A stretch of 64,000 nt of DNA from an uncultured Oceanobacter sp. Lineage in GTDB: Bacteria; Pseudomonadota; Gammaproteobacteria; Pseudomonadales; Oceanobacteraceae. The notes under the pieces were generated by a model that was given only the letters and a program-made list of their open reading frames with translations, was not told where the DNA came from and made no database searches. The translations under genes and the position numbers were made by a program. Location of the stretch: NCBI GenBank assembly GCA_913061185.1, contig CAJXTI010000006.1, forward strand, positions 42,741-106,740, in the 5' to 3' direction. Shown piece by piece: positions 53,291 through 62,465 of the stretch; within the stretch, counting starts at the first letter, position 1, and the number at the start of each line of letters is the position of its first letter.

Positions 53291-54394
53291 ATGAATGTTC
53301 GAAAATTGAATCGGTTGGTTATGGCATTGGCAGCTGTTGTGGCCGTTTCAATATCACCGGCTGTGATGGCTAATGATAGTGCTAGTACTAGTGCCGGAAA
53401 GTTTAGTGATCCTCTGGATTCACCCTCCCAGCTCAGTGAGCACGTAGCACAATCACTTTTAATGGCAATTACACGGGCTGGAGAACGTTTGGTTGCGGTC
53501 GGGCAACGGGGTCATATCATCTATTCCGATGACCAGGGCCGCTCCTGGGTTCAGGCCGCCGTGCCGGTCAGTTCAGACCTGACCTCCGTGTATTTTGTGA
53601 ATAAAAACAGTGGTTGGGCTGTTGGTCACGATGGTGTGATTTTGCACAGCCAGGATGGTGGCCGACGTTGGAGCAAGCAGCTGGATGGTCGACAGGCCAA
53701 TCATTTGTTGCTTAACGGTATGGCTCCACTGCGAATGAGGATGCTGCAAGACCCGCGTGTGGATGAGTTGATGTCTGAAGTTCTCCGCTTTAACGAGGAT
53801 GGCCCGGATAAACCATTTCTAGACGTCTGGTTTGCGGATGAAAACCATGGTTATGCTATTGGTGCCTATAATCTGATTTTTCGTACCGAGGATGGTGGTC
53901 AGAATTGGATATCACTGTTTGATAAAACCGATAATCCCGGCTTTTATCATCTTAATGCTGTGATTGGCTGGGATAACGAAATATATATCGCCGGAGAGCA
54001 GGGTTTGCTTTTGCGATATGACGCCGAGTCGCAACGTTTTGTTGCGTTGGATACGCCTTATATCGGTAGTTTCTTTGCCCTTGCTCATTCAGACCACAGT
54101 CTTGTGGCATTTGGTATGAGAGGCAACATCTATCGTTCGGTGAATGAAGGGGAAACCTGGCAGAGATCCAAGTCTGAAACTGAGGCTGGATTTTCAGATG
54201 TTGTAGTTCTTGATAGTGGTTATATGGTGGCGGTCAGTCAGGCTGGACAGGTTTTACTCAGCAAGGATATGGGAGTTTCATTCAAATTGCTCAATGTTCA
54301 GGCTTCCATGCCATATTCCAGTATTACAGTTGCTGGTGATTATAGTGTTGCCATTACCGGTACTCGTGGTGTTCAGATAGTACGTCTGCCCTGA
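53291..54394 (+). CDS. YCF48/BNR-repeat beta-propeller protein
   Basis: 367 residues from ATG 53291; the frame is open from 53147 inside the preceding gene, but the signal peptide (RLVMALAAVVAVSISPAVMA) begins here. Repeats such as GHIIYSDDQGRSWVQ, GVILHSQDGGRRWSKQL, NLIFRTEDGGQNWISL, and NIYRSVNEGETWQRS are Asp-box/BNR blades of a YCF48-like propeller. It is exported to the periplasm. Such proteins sit between DUF1329 and MMPL genes in other genomes and probably act as assembly factor or periplasmic adaptor. Any direct role is unproven. Confidence 0.86.
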   Translation: MNVRKLNRLVMALAAVVAVSISPAVMANDSASTSAGKFSDPLDSPSQLSEHVAQSLLMAITRAGERLVAVGQRGHIIYSDDQGRSWVQAAVPVSSDLTSVYFVNKNSGWAVGHDGVILHSQDGGRRWSKQLDGRQANHLLLNGMAPLRMRMLQDPRVDELMSEVLRFNEDGPDKPFLDVWFADENHGYAIGAYNLIFRTEDGGQNWISLFDKTDNPGFYHLNAVIGWDNEIYIAGEQGLLLRYDAESQRFVALDTPYIGSFFALAHSDHSLVAFGMRGNIYRSVNEGETWQRSKSETEAGFSDVVVLDSGYMVAVSQAGQVLLSKDMGVSFKLLNVQASMPYSSITVAGDYSVAITGTRGVQIVRLP

Positions 54395-54523
54395 TCTGGG
54401 TTTTTTAATAATATGGATTGCCGTTTATTTGCATGGCCATAGGCAAAGTACAGATTGTCAGGTTTGGTGATGATCAATCGCCTTTGATGATCAAATATGA
54501 CAATAATAATCAGGAGACTCTTG

Positions 54524-56989
54524 ATGGCTACAGTGGCCAATACGAATGATGTAGAGGCAATGCCAGTTGTTCGCAATATCAAAGATTTCGATCAGAAATC
54601 AGGTAATTTGCTTGAGCGATTGGTATTCAATAATCGTCGACTGATGATTTTTTTCAGTGTTGTTATAACTCTTTTTCTTGCTTGGCAAGCGACACATCTG
54701 GTCGTTAATGCTGGATATGAAAAAATGTTGCCGCAAGAACATCCGTACATTCAGAACTATTTCAAATATCAGAATGATTTGCGTGGCCTGGGTAACTCCA
54801 TTCGTGTTGTCGTAGAACATGTAGATGGTGATATATTTGATCCGGATTACCTGGAAACATTGAGGCAGATCAACGATGAACTGTTTCTTACGCCGGGAGT
54901 CGATCGTGCCTGGATGAAATCACTCTGGACTCCATCTGTGCGCTGGACCGAAGTGACGGAAGATGGTTTTGCCGGTGGTCCATTGATTTCCGGTACCTAT
55001 AACGGTTCTCAGGTATCCATTGATGAATTGAAGATGAATATTGACCGTGCCGGTATTGTCGGCCAGCTGGTGGCCAATGATTTCAAATCAAGCATGATTT
55101 TTGTGCCCTTGCTAAACAAAGATTCCAAAACCGGCGCAAGTCTTGATTATTCAATTTTTTCGAAACTGATTGAAACCAATGTTCGCGACAAATATGAGTT
55201 TTCACGAGCGCTTGAAAAACAGGTAGAGGACAAGCAAACAGAAAAAATACGCATTCACGTGGTTGGTTTTGCCAAGTTAGTTGGTGACCTGATTGACGGT
55301 ATCGTCAGGGTCATGGTGTTTTTCCTGTTTGCTGCTGTTATTGCCGCTGTGCTTATTTATATCTATACCCGCTGTATTCGCAGTACAGTATTGGTACTCG
55401 GATGTTCGATGGTGGCGATCATCTGGCAATTGGGAATTGTTAATGCGCTGGGATTTGAACTGGATCCTTACTCCGTGCTGGTGCCCTTTCTGATTTTTGC
55501 AATTGGTGTTAGCCACGGTGCCCAGAAAATGAACGGCATTATGCAAGATGTGGGGCGTGGCACTCACAAACTGATTGCCGCTCGTTATACCTTCCGTCGT
55601 CTTTTTCTGGCAGGTCTGACGGCACTGATGGCTGATGCGGTTGGTTTTGCTGTTTTGATGCTGATTGATATCCCGGTTATCCAGGATCTTGCCCTGACCG
55701 CCAGCGTGGGGGTGGGTGTTCTTATTTTTACCAACCTTCTACTCTTGCCGGTATTGCTGTCGTTTACCGGTGTCAGCACTGAAGCTGCGGCTCGAAGCCT
55801 TAAAGAAGAGCAGGAGGAATCGAGTGGTCGTGGTCTCGGCAGCCTGTGGGCCAAGCTGGATCGTTTTACTGAAAGACGTTGGGCCATTGGCGCTATTGTC
55901 AGCATGCTAGTGATTGCAACCGCCGGTTTTCTGGTCAGCCAGCATCTGAAAATCGGTGACCTGGAACCCGGCGCTCCTGAGCTGCGAGTAGACTCTCGTT
56001 ATAATCGTGATAATGCCTATATTACGGATCATTATTCTTTATCGAGTGACCTGTTCGCCGTTATTGTGCAAACACCGGCAGAAGGCTGTCTGAAATACGA
56101 AACTCTGGTGGAGGCGGATCGTCTGGCCTGGGAATTGAAACAGTTGCCCAGTGTGCAGACAACGGTTGCGCTCTCGGATGCGGTACGTTTGATCACTGCT
56201 GGTACTTATGAAGGCAGTATGAAATGGCTAACTATTAGCCGTAATCAGGATGTTCTGAACTATGGTGCCCAGCAGGCCACCGTTAATAATCCGGATTTGT
56301 TTAACGCCGATTGTTCGGTTTTTCCAGTGATCGCCTATTTATCCGATCACAAATCTGAAACGCTGGAGCAGGTTGTCAGGGTTGCTTCCGAATTTGCTGA
56401 AAAACACAGCTCGGCAGATGTTGAATTTCTTCTGGCAGCTGGTAATGCCGGGGTTGAGGCTGCGACGAATATCGTTGTTAAAAAAGCGTGGAGAGAAATG
56501 CTGTTTCTGGTTTATTCGGCTGTTATTGTTCTTTGCTTTATTACATTCCGTAGCTGGCGGGCGGTTATCGTGGCAGTACTGCCATTGGTTGTCACCTCGA
56601 TACTGTGTGAAGCCCTTATGGTTCTTCTGGATATTGGTGTTAAGGTATCAACCTTGCCTGTAATTGCGCTCGGTGTTGGTATCGGTGTGGATTACGCCCT
56701 GTATCTGCTATCGGTACAGTTAACCCAGCAACGTCAGGGATTATCATTGGCCAAGGCTTATAAAAATACTCTTCAATTTACCGGAAAAGTTGTCGCCCTG
56801 ATTGGCGTCACTCTGGCGGCAGGAGTGGTTACTTGGACTTTCTCTCCTATCAAGTTTCAGGCCGATATGGGTATTCTACTTACATTTATGTTTGTCTGGA
56901 ATATGCTGGGAGCGCTGATTCTTATTCCAGCACTTTCGCATTTTTTGTTGCCAACTCATGTGGTTGCCAGATCTAAAGAGATTAATTGA
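54524..56989 (+). CDS. MMPL/RND family transporter
   Basis: 821 residues from ATG 54524 with AGGAG seven bases before. TM1 near 40 (IFFSVVITLFLAWQATHLV), a large periplasmic loop, a TM block about 255-430 including LVPFLIFAIGVSHGAQKMNG, a second loop, and a TM block about 655-815 with ALGVGIGVDYALYLLSV. The two GxxxxD-type sites fit proton-driven RND pumps of the hydrophobic-molecule (HpnN, MmpL) class. There is no separate membrane-fusion protein or TolC gene here. With DUF1302, DUF1329 and the YCF48 protein it likely forms a trans-envelope system. Confidence 0.9.
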   Translation: MATVANTNDVEAMPVVRNIKDFDQKSGNLLERLVFNNRRLMIFFSVVITLFLAWQATHLVVNAGYEKMLPQEHPYIQNYFKYQNDLRGLGNSIRVVVEHVDGDIFDPDYLETLRQINDELFLTPGVDRAWMKSLWTPSVRWTEVTEDGFAGGPLISGTYNGSQVSIDELKMNIDRAGIVGQLVANDFKSSMIFVPLLNKDSKTGASLDYSIFSKLIETNVRDKYEFSRALEKQVEDKQTEKIRIHVVGFAKLVGDLIDGIVRVMVFFLFAAVIAAVLIYIYTRCIRSTVLVLGCSMVAIIWQLGIVNALGFELDPYSVLVPFLIFAIGVSHGAQKMNGIMQDVGRGTHKLIAARYTFRRLFLAGLTALMADAVGFAVLMLIDIPVIQDLALTASVGVGVLIFTNLLLLPVLLSFTGVSTEAAARSLKEEQEESSGRGLGSLWAKLDRFTERRWAIGAIVSMLVIATAGFLVSQHLKIGDLEPGAPELRVDSRYNRDNAYITDHYSLSSDLFAVIVQTPAEGCLKYETLVEADRLAWELKQLPSVQTTVALSDAVRLITAGTYEGSMKWLTISRNQDVLNYGAQQATVNNPDLFNADCSVFPVIAYLSDHKSETLEQVVRVASEFAEKHSSADVEFLLAAGNAGVEAATNIVVKKAWREMLFLVYSAVIVLCFITFRSWRAVIVAVLPLVVTSILCEALMVLLDIGVKVSTLPVIALGVGIGVDYALYLLSVQLTQQRQGLSLAKAYKNTLQFTGKVVALIGVTLAAGVVTWTFSPIKFQADMGILLTFMFVWNMLGALILIPALSHFLLPTHVVARSKEIN

Positions 56990-57130
56990 AGTGTTCGGTT
57001 GTTATTTCTGATGTTGATTATATTTTATAGTTGATGTGTGGGAGGAATGGTTGAGTGTATTGACGAATTTAATATTTTGTAGGTTGATGATGGCTTGATA
57101 TTTTTTGACGATTTTCAAAAGGGGTGGGGA

Positions 57131-57928
57131 ATGTTCAATAATAAAATAGTAGCGATAACCGGTGCCGGTTCAGGTATTGGTAGAGCATTGGCAATAAACC
57201 TGTCTCGTAGAGGAGCCCGTTTGGCTCTGGCCGATATTAATGAGAATGCACTGGCCGAATCCTTGTCGCTGCTTGATAAGAAAGTACAGGCTCGTACATA
57301 TGCTCTGGATGTATCGTCTCGTGATGCGGTATATTATTTTGCCAACGCCATCAAAAAAGATTTCGGTTCCGTGGATTATATTGTCAATAATGCCGGAACG
57401 TCTGTTTTGGCATCAACTGAAAATGTTACGCTGGAAGAAATTGAAAAGGTGCTGGCAATTAATCTTTGGGGTGTTATCTATGGAACCAAGGCTTTTTTGC
57501 CCATTATGCTTGAGCAAAAGCACGGCTGTATTGTCAATGTTTCCAGTGTTTTTGGTCTGGTCGCAACTCCGGGATCTGTTGCCTATACCATTTCAAAATT
57601 CGGCGTGCGTGGTCTAACCGAAACCCTGTGGCAAGAACTGGATGGTACTGGAGTGACAGCTGTTTTAGTGCACCCGGGCGGTATTAATACCAATATTGAT
57701 AAAGCCCCTAAAGCCATCAATGAGGATTCTCTGGCGCGCAAGATGAAAGAAGCAAATCTCCGGCAGATGACCACAACTCCGGAAGATTGTGCTGCGGAAA
57801 TTGTTAAAGGGCTTGTCAGTGGCAAAAAACGTCTTTTGGTTGGAAACGGAGCCCGTGCGTTGCACCTTATTTCCCGAATTTTTCCGGATAGTTATGGTGC
57901 CATCATTCGCCGTAAATTGGGTATTTGA
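57131..57928 (+). CDS. Short-chain dehydrogenase/reductase
   Basis: 265 residues from ATG 57131, preceded by AGGGGTGGGGA; an upstream TTG at 57095 lacks a ribosome site. Motifs: AITGAGSGIGRALAINLSRRG, YIVNNAGTSV, Ser in NVSSVFGLVATPG, and YTISKFGVRGLTETL with Tyr and Lys. NAD(P)-dependent alcohol or ketone conversion. It follows the MMPL gene after 141 bases and precedes an acyl-CoA dehydrogenase by 64 bases. Substrate unknown; a 3-hydroxy or ring-hydroxyl oxidation would suit the context. Confidence 0.88.
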   Translation: MFNNKIVAITGAGSGIGRALAINLSRRGARLALADINENALAESLSLLDKKVQARTYALDVSSRDAVYYFANAIKKDFGSVDYIVNNAGTSVLASTENVTLEEIEKVLAINLWGVIYGTKAFLPIMLEQKHGCIVNVSSVFGLVATPGSVAYTISKFGVRGLTETLWQELDGTGVTAVLVHPGGINTNIDKAPKAINEDSLARKMKEANLRQMTTTPEDCAAEIVKGLVSGKKRLLVGNGARALHLISRIFPDSYGAIIRRKLGI

Positions 57929-57992
57929 TCCATATTCAGGCTCATCATTAAACGATTGATTGATTTTAATTATTAGTAAATGGAGTTTTGCA

Positions 57993-59789
57993 GTGATTCC
58001 TTATAATGCCCCTTTGGAAGAAATTCGTTTTGTTTTGAATGAACTTTCTGATATTGACCGTGTAAATGAAATTCCGGATGTTGCCGGTTTTATGGAAGAA
58101 GGGCTGCGTGATGCCATTCTGGCAGAAGCCGGACGCTTTGCTGAGGATGTCCTGGCACCATTGAATCAACTGGGTGACAACCAAGGGGTGCAGTGGAGTG
58201 TGGAGGGGGTCAAAACTCCCAAAGAGTTCGGTATTGCTTATCGTCAGTTTGTTGATGCTGAATGGAATCGCCTGGTTTTGCCCACTGATATTGGTGGTCA
58301 GGGTGCTCCGATTCTGTTGTCGGCTGCCGTTCGTGAGACCTTTGTTGCGGCTAACAAGTCTTTTTGTATGTGCTCCGAGCTTACCACTGTTGGGATTGAA
58401 GCCTTACTGCATGCAGCAAGTGATGAGTTAAAGGCGTTGTATATACCCAGGATGGTTAGTGGTGAATGGTCGGCCACTATGAACCTTACCGAACCTCAGG
58501 CTGGTTCTGATGTGGGGGCGCTGCGCGCCCGAGCGGTGCCGCAAGCAGACGGTACTTATCGTATATTTGGTCAGAAAATTTTTATCTCGTTTGGTGAACA
58601 TGATCTGACTGAAAATATTGTGCATCTGGTGCTTGCACGTACACCTAATGCTCCGGAAGGATCTCGTGGAGTGTCGTTGTTTCTGGTACCAAAATTTATT
58701 CCGGAGACCAATGAACGCAACGATGTTGTGTGTTCAGGTATTGAGCACAAGTTAGGCAATCATGGCAGCCCGACCTGTACACTGGTTTATGGTGATGACG
58801 GAGAGGGGGCGGTTGGCTGGTTGATCGGCCAGGAAAACAAGGGCCTGCAGCATATGTTTGTCATGATAAATGGCTCTCGTTTCAATGTCGGTCTGGAAGG
58901 GGTGGCATTGAGCGAACGTGCCTATCAACAGGCACTGAGTTATGCTCGGGAGCGCATTCAGGGCAAAGCGGTTGATGGTGGGAAGGAATCGGTTGCGATT
59001 ATCCGTCACCCCGACGTACGCCGTATGCTGATGTTTATGCGGAGCCAGACCGAAGCCATGAGGGCAGTTGCATTTCATCTGGCCGCTGCCCAGGATCTGG
59101 CCACCAAGCATCCTGACAAGGCGCTGCGCCAGGAACGCCAGGCGTTTGTTGACCTGATGATTCCGGTGTTCAAAGGGTGGACGAGTGAAACCGCAGTTGA
59201 TGTCACCAGAACTTCGATTCTTGCTCATGGCGGCTTTGGTTATATCACTGAAAGCGGCGCTTCCCAGCCACTGCGTGATGTACTGGTTTGTTCCATCTAT
59301 GAAGGTGCCACCGGTATTCAGGCCCATGACTTGGTGGCCCGCAAAATCATGCCGGATGGTGGTCAGACACTGAATGCATGGCTGAACGAAGTTCAAGCAA
59401 CAGCATCTTATATGCTGGAAAATGCGGATAAATTGGAATGTCGGAAAATCGGCAATGAATTGCACAAATCGGTTCAGCATGCCGAAGCGGCTGTTGCCTG
59501 GGTTATTGAAAACTATCCATTGCACAACGCAGATGTACTAGCGGTATCTGTGCCATTGCTCAAACTTCTCGGAATTATTGCCGGAGGTTGGCAAATGGCT
59601 AAGGCAGCCGTGGCTGCGGATGCATTACTAGAGTTGGGGCAGGGTAATAATTCGTTTTATCAATCGAAACTGAATAGTGCCTACTTTTATACTCAGCATA
59701 TATTGTCTCAGTCATATACTCTATCTCACACCGTTCTGAATGGCAGTAGCATGGTTAATTCGCTGAATGATGACGTATTCAAGCAGTAA
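57993..59789 (+). CDS. Acyl-CoA dehydrogenase, long DmdC-like form
   Basis: 598 residues from GTG 57993 (GGAG seven bases before), giving the family start IPYNAPLEEIRFVLNEL. Earlier codons to 57960 are not needed. The core shows MNLTEPQAGSDVGALRARAV, GQKIFISFGEHDL, EHKLGNHGSP and HGGFGYITESGASQPLRDV, then IYEGATGIQAHDLVARKI. The extra C-terminal helical domain marks the group with 3-methylmercaptopropionyl-CoA dehydrogenase and long-chain variants. Electrons should go to ETF/ETF-QO encoded 12-16 kb upstream. The true acyl substrate is unknown. Confidence 0.9.
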   Translation: MIPYNAPLEEIRFVLNELSDIDRVNEIPDVAGFMEEGLRDAILAEAGRFAEDVLAPLNQLGDNQGVQWSVEGVKTPKEFGIAYRQFVDAEWNRLVLPTDIGGQGAPILLSAAVRETFVAANKSFCMCSELTTVGIEALLHAASDELKALYIPRMVSGEWSATMNLTEPQAGSDVGALRARAVPQADGTYRIFGQKIFISFGEHDLTENIVHLVLARTPNAPEGSRGVSLFLVPKFIPETNERNDVVCSGIEHKLGNHGSPTCTLVYGDDGEGAVGWLIGQENKGLQHMFVMINGSRFNVGLEGVALSERAYQQALSYARERIQGKAVDGGKESVAIIRHPDVRRMLMFMRSQTEAMRAVAFHLAAAQDLATKHPDKALRQERQAFVDLMIPVFKGWTSETAVDVTRTSILAHGGFGYITESGASQPLRDVLVCSIYEGATGIQAHDLVARKIMPDGGQTLNAWLNEVQATASYMLENADKLECRKIGNELHKSVQHAEAAVAWVIENYPLHNADVLAVSVPLLKLLGIIAGGWQMAKAAVAADALLELGQGNNSFYQSKLNSAYFYTQHILSQSYTLSHTVLNGSSMVNSLNDDVFKQ

Positions 59790-60054
59790 TAGTGACATGG
59801 CTGGTAATAATAATTTCCGCCAGTCCGATGTTGTTCGGACTCGCGGTCAGATCTTCCTTGGTATTTGAATGTATCTGCTCATTCGCTGCCATTGAATCAA
59901 TCGATAATATCGTTTTATACAATCTGATATGGGTTTTTTGACTGGTATGTTATTGTCGGTTGATGCAATTATGGAACTTTAGAATAATAATAGGCTGTAT
60001 TTGATTTTTTAATACAGATGTTCCTGATCTTTATATGTGGGTGAAATAAAACTC

Positions 60055-61377
60055 ATGAAAACATTGTTTCTTGCTGTTGGGTTGTGCGCTTTTTCATCAT
60101 TTGGATGGAGTGCTGTGTCATCAACGGAAGCGGCGCGCCTGGGACATGACCTGACACCGGTTGGTGCTGAAGATCATGGTAATGGTAGCGATATTCCAGA
60201 TTGGCAAAACGGGATTATTCAGTCTCGTTCGGCTCAGATAACAGAAAAAAAGAATCCGTTTTCCAATGAGAAGGCTCTGTATCGTATTGATTATAATAAT
60301 ATGGCTTCTCATCTTGATAGGCTGACAAATGGTCAGCAGGAGATGTTAAAAAGATACTCAGATTATTATTTGAACATTTACCCTTCTTACCGAGTCGCGA
60401 CTTATCCAGGGTTTGTTTACGACGCCATCAAGGCCAATGCCACCAGTGCCAATCTTTTGCCGCTGGGAAGCGGTGTTACTGGTGCTGTTATTGGTGCTCC
60501 ATTTCCTATTCCTGAGAATGCACTTGAAGTTTTATTCAATCATATTCTGCGATTTCGTGAGTCTTCACTCGAGTTTACCTCGTTATCCAGTCTGGTTGAT
60601 GAGAACGGCAACCGTAACGATACATTACGAAAATACCGATATTATTTGCACTATTGCAAACCTGGCCTCCAGCCTGAAGAGCTGGATAATAAACTGTTCT
60701 TTATGAGTTGGACTGTTCTTGCTCCGGATTCCATCAGGGGAACCAAGGTATTATTACATGAGCCTATGGATCGTATTGTTACACCACGCAAGGCCTGGAT
60801 ATTACTTCCGGGTGATCATCGTGCACATCGTGCACCGAATCTGGCCTATGATGAACTTGATCCTAATTCTTTCCTGTTGCGAACTGTTGATCAGACCGAT
60901 ATGTTTAATGGTACACCTGATCGTTATGACTGGAGTCTGCTAGGGAAAAAAGAAGTCTATATTCCCTATAATGCCTATGCACTTTCTGATAGTACTTTGA
61001 ATTTGGATCGCCTCCTGTCTAAAGGACATGTGAATCCGAAATTTCTTCGCTATGAACCGCATCGTGTCTGGGTTATTGAAGCCAAGCTGCGTACCGGAAT
61101 GAAACATCGTTATGTTCGTCGCCGGTTTTATCTGGACGAAGACAGTTGGACGATTGTTTATGCTGAAATGTATGACCAGGATGATACGATTTGGCAGTTT
61201 AGTGAGTCTCATCTGGTAGGCTCGGATACCATCCCATTGATGAAATCAGCATTGGAAGTTACGTATGATTTTAAATCAGAACGTTACTTTGTTGATGGCT
61301 TGGGTATCGAGAGGTCGGATAATCAAGTGCAGTTATTGGAAAATGATTTCTCTGCTTCTTCCCTTGGTAATGATTGA
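60055..61377 (+). CDS. DUF1329 periplasmic protein 2
   Basis: 440 residues from ATG 60055. A signal peptide (TLFLAVGLCAFSSFGWSA) leads to the family block EAARLGHDLTPVGAEDHGNG. Later FPIPENALEVLFNHILRFRE, RKAWILLPGDHRAHRAPN, KEVYIPYNAYALSD, and RYVRRRFYLDEDSWTIVYAE match DUF1329 protein 1 in order. It is AT-richer and clearly diverged from it, so it is not a recent duplicate. Probably a second periplasmic carrier of the same system with another partner or ligand. It ends the island; a MITE-like repeat lies just after it. Confidence 0.87.
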   Translation: MKTLFLAVGLCAFSSFGWSAVSSTEAARLGHDLTPVGAEDHGNGSDIPDWQNGIIQSRSAQITEKKNPFSNEKALYRIDYNNMASHLDRLTNGQQEMLKRYSDYYLNIYPSYRVATYPGFVYDAIKANATSANLLPLGSGVTGAVIGAPFPIPENALEVLFNHILRFRESSLEFTSLSSLVDENGNRNDTLRKYRYYLHYCKPGLQPEELDNKLFFMSWTVLAPDSIRGTKVLLHEPMDRIVTPRKAWILLPGDHRAHRAPNLAYDELDPNSFLLRTVDQTDMFNGTPDRYDWSLLGKKEVYIPYNAYALSDSTLNLDRLLSKGHVNPKFLRYEPHRVWVIEAKLRTGMKHRYVRRRFYLDEDSWTIVYAEMYDQDDTIWQFSESHLVGSDTIPLMKSALEVTYDFKSERYFVDGLGIERSDNQVQLLENDFSASSLGND

Positions 61378-61396
61378 TTTTGGTTGTGAGCCTGTA

Positions 61397-61535
61397 GGGG
61401 GTGTTTATAAATTACAGGGCTCGAAATTGCGGCGTTAAAAATCAACTCAAGATGCTAATTTATCATGTATAAACTGCGCTTTTTTCGATTTTCACTTGTC
61501 TTTTCATCGCTCGCTAAATTTTCAGATGCCCACTG
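61397..61535 (+). repeat. MITE-like dispersed repeat, copy C
   Basis: Landmarks: TATAAATTAC, CTCGAAATTGCGGCGTTAAAAATC in pieces, TATAAACTGCGCTTTTTTCG, and CTTTTCATCGCTCGCTAAA. Left end GGGGGTGTTTATAAATT resembles the complement of the right end AAATTTTCAGATGCCC. TGTA flanks both ends (61393-61396 and 61534-61537), a possible target duplication. It begins 20 bases after the DUF1329 stop. Confidence 0.82.
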
Positions 61536-61689
61536 TATATTGATTTTCAAGATGGATGTTGTTGGTATTATTGGGTGGTCGATAAAATATTATAAATTGA
61601 AAAAATATATATTTTATTATCCCTGAAGTAATAGCCTTGGATGCCCCGGACTTGTCTATTCTTTAAGTTGGTGTCGACGTGTCTGGTTT

Positions 61690-62202
61690 ATGTTTGATAA
61701 AAATAACTTGAACAGTGAGATTAATAGTATGCTTCAGGAACACAAAAGTTACATAATCAAGGAAACTGCTATAAACTCCGTTATCAGTGGGTTGCTTAGT
61801 GTGTTTTTTGCGTGGATGCTATTTTCCAATGTGGAAATTATTGAGTTATGGGGTACGTCAGGGCTTGCAGCGGATTTTGTTCCGCAAACCTTTGTCATTA
61901 CACTAATGAGTGTGCTTGCGTTGGGTTTTATTACTCGTAAACGTGTAGCTTCTGGCAGTGTTTTACCGTTGGAAAATGGAAAATCCATGCTACCAGGTAA
62001 TATTATTATACGGTCTTTGTTCGTGGCGGTTGTGGTTACTATTGTCTCGGCCCCCGTTGCTGTTTTTATTTTATCCATTGCATGGAACGATTCAATGACC
62101 CTGAGCAGTATCTATCTTGTTAAAGGTTTCTACGGTTTTATGATTGCGATGGCAGTAACCCCCACTGCTTTACGAACTGCACTTGCAGACAAAACAAAAT
62201 AA
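61690..62202 (+). CDS. Small four-helix membrane protein, unknown function
   Basis: 170 residues. Four hydrophobic stretches: about 29-47 (INSVISGLLSVFFAWMLF), 65-83 (PQTFVITLMSVLALGFI), 105-133 (IIIRSLFVAVVVTIVSAPVA) and 143-162 (YGFMIAMAVTPTALRTAL). The N-terminus is polar with Asn and Lys. No family recognised. The gene has no strong ribosome site at ATG 61690; ATG 61729 is an alternative. It lies alone between a repeat and the NmrA-like gene. Its length and coherent hydrophobic pattern support a real gene. Confidence 0.6.
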   Translation: MFDKNNLNSEINSMLQEHKSYIIKETAINSVISGLLSVFFAWMLFSNVEIIELWGTSGLAADFVPQTFVITLMSVLALGFITRKRVASGSVLPLENGKSMLPGNIIIRSLFVAVVVTIVSAPVAVFILSIAWNDSMTLSSIYLVKGFYGFMIAMAVTPTALRTALADKTK

Positions 62203-62320
62203 ATATTGCTGGAAATGGCAGGTCGTGGTTTTTCAGAAATTCCCCCTTATTTGTCAGCCTGAGTTTATACAATTTCTATATTGACCTAAAAGGGAGTCGT
62301 GATCAGGAATGCTTGAAAGT

Positions 62321-62343
62321 CCCCTTCCATTAGAGGGAAGGGG
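62321..62343. other. Hairpin upstream of the NmrA-like gene
   Basis: CCCCTTCC (62321-62328) pairs with GGAAGGGG (62336-62343), 8 bp, 7-base loop, without a T run. Possibly a weak terminator of the membrane protein transcript or a regulatory stem in the 263-base gap, in which nothing else was seen. Confidence 0.45.
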
Positions 62344-62465
62344 CGGATTGCCTTCTGCATACGAGTGTTGCAGTTATTAGTTGAATTTAGGGATTGATGA
62401 ATAGTCCATAAAAGATATTTTTTTGAAAATTCTTTATGTTATTTAAAAAGCCAGGAGAGTTTAAT

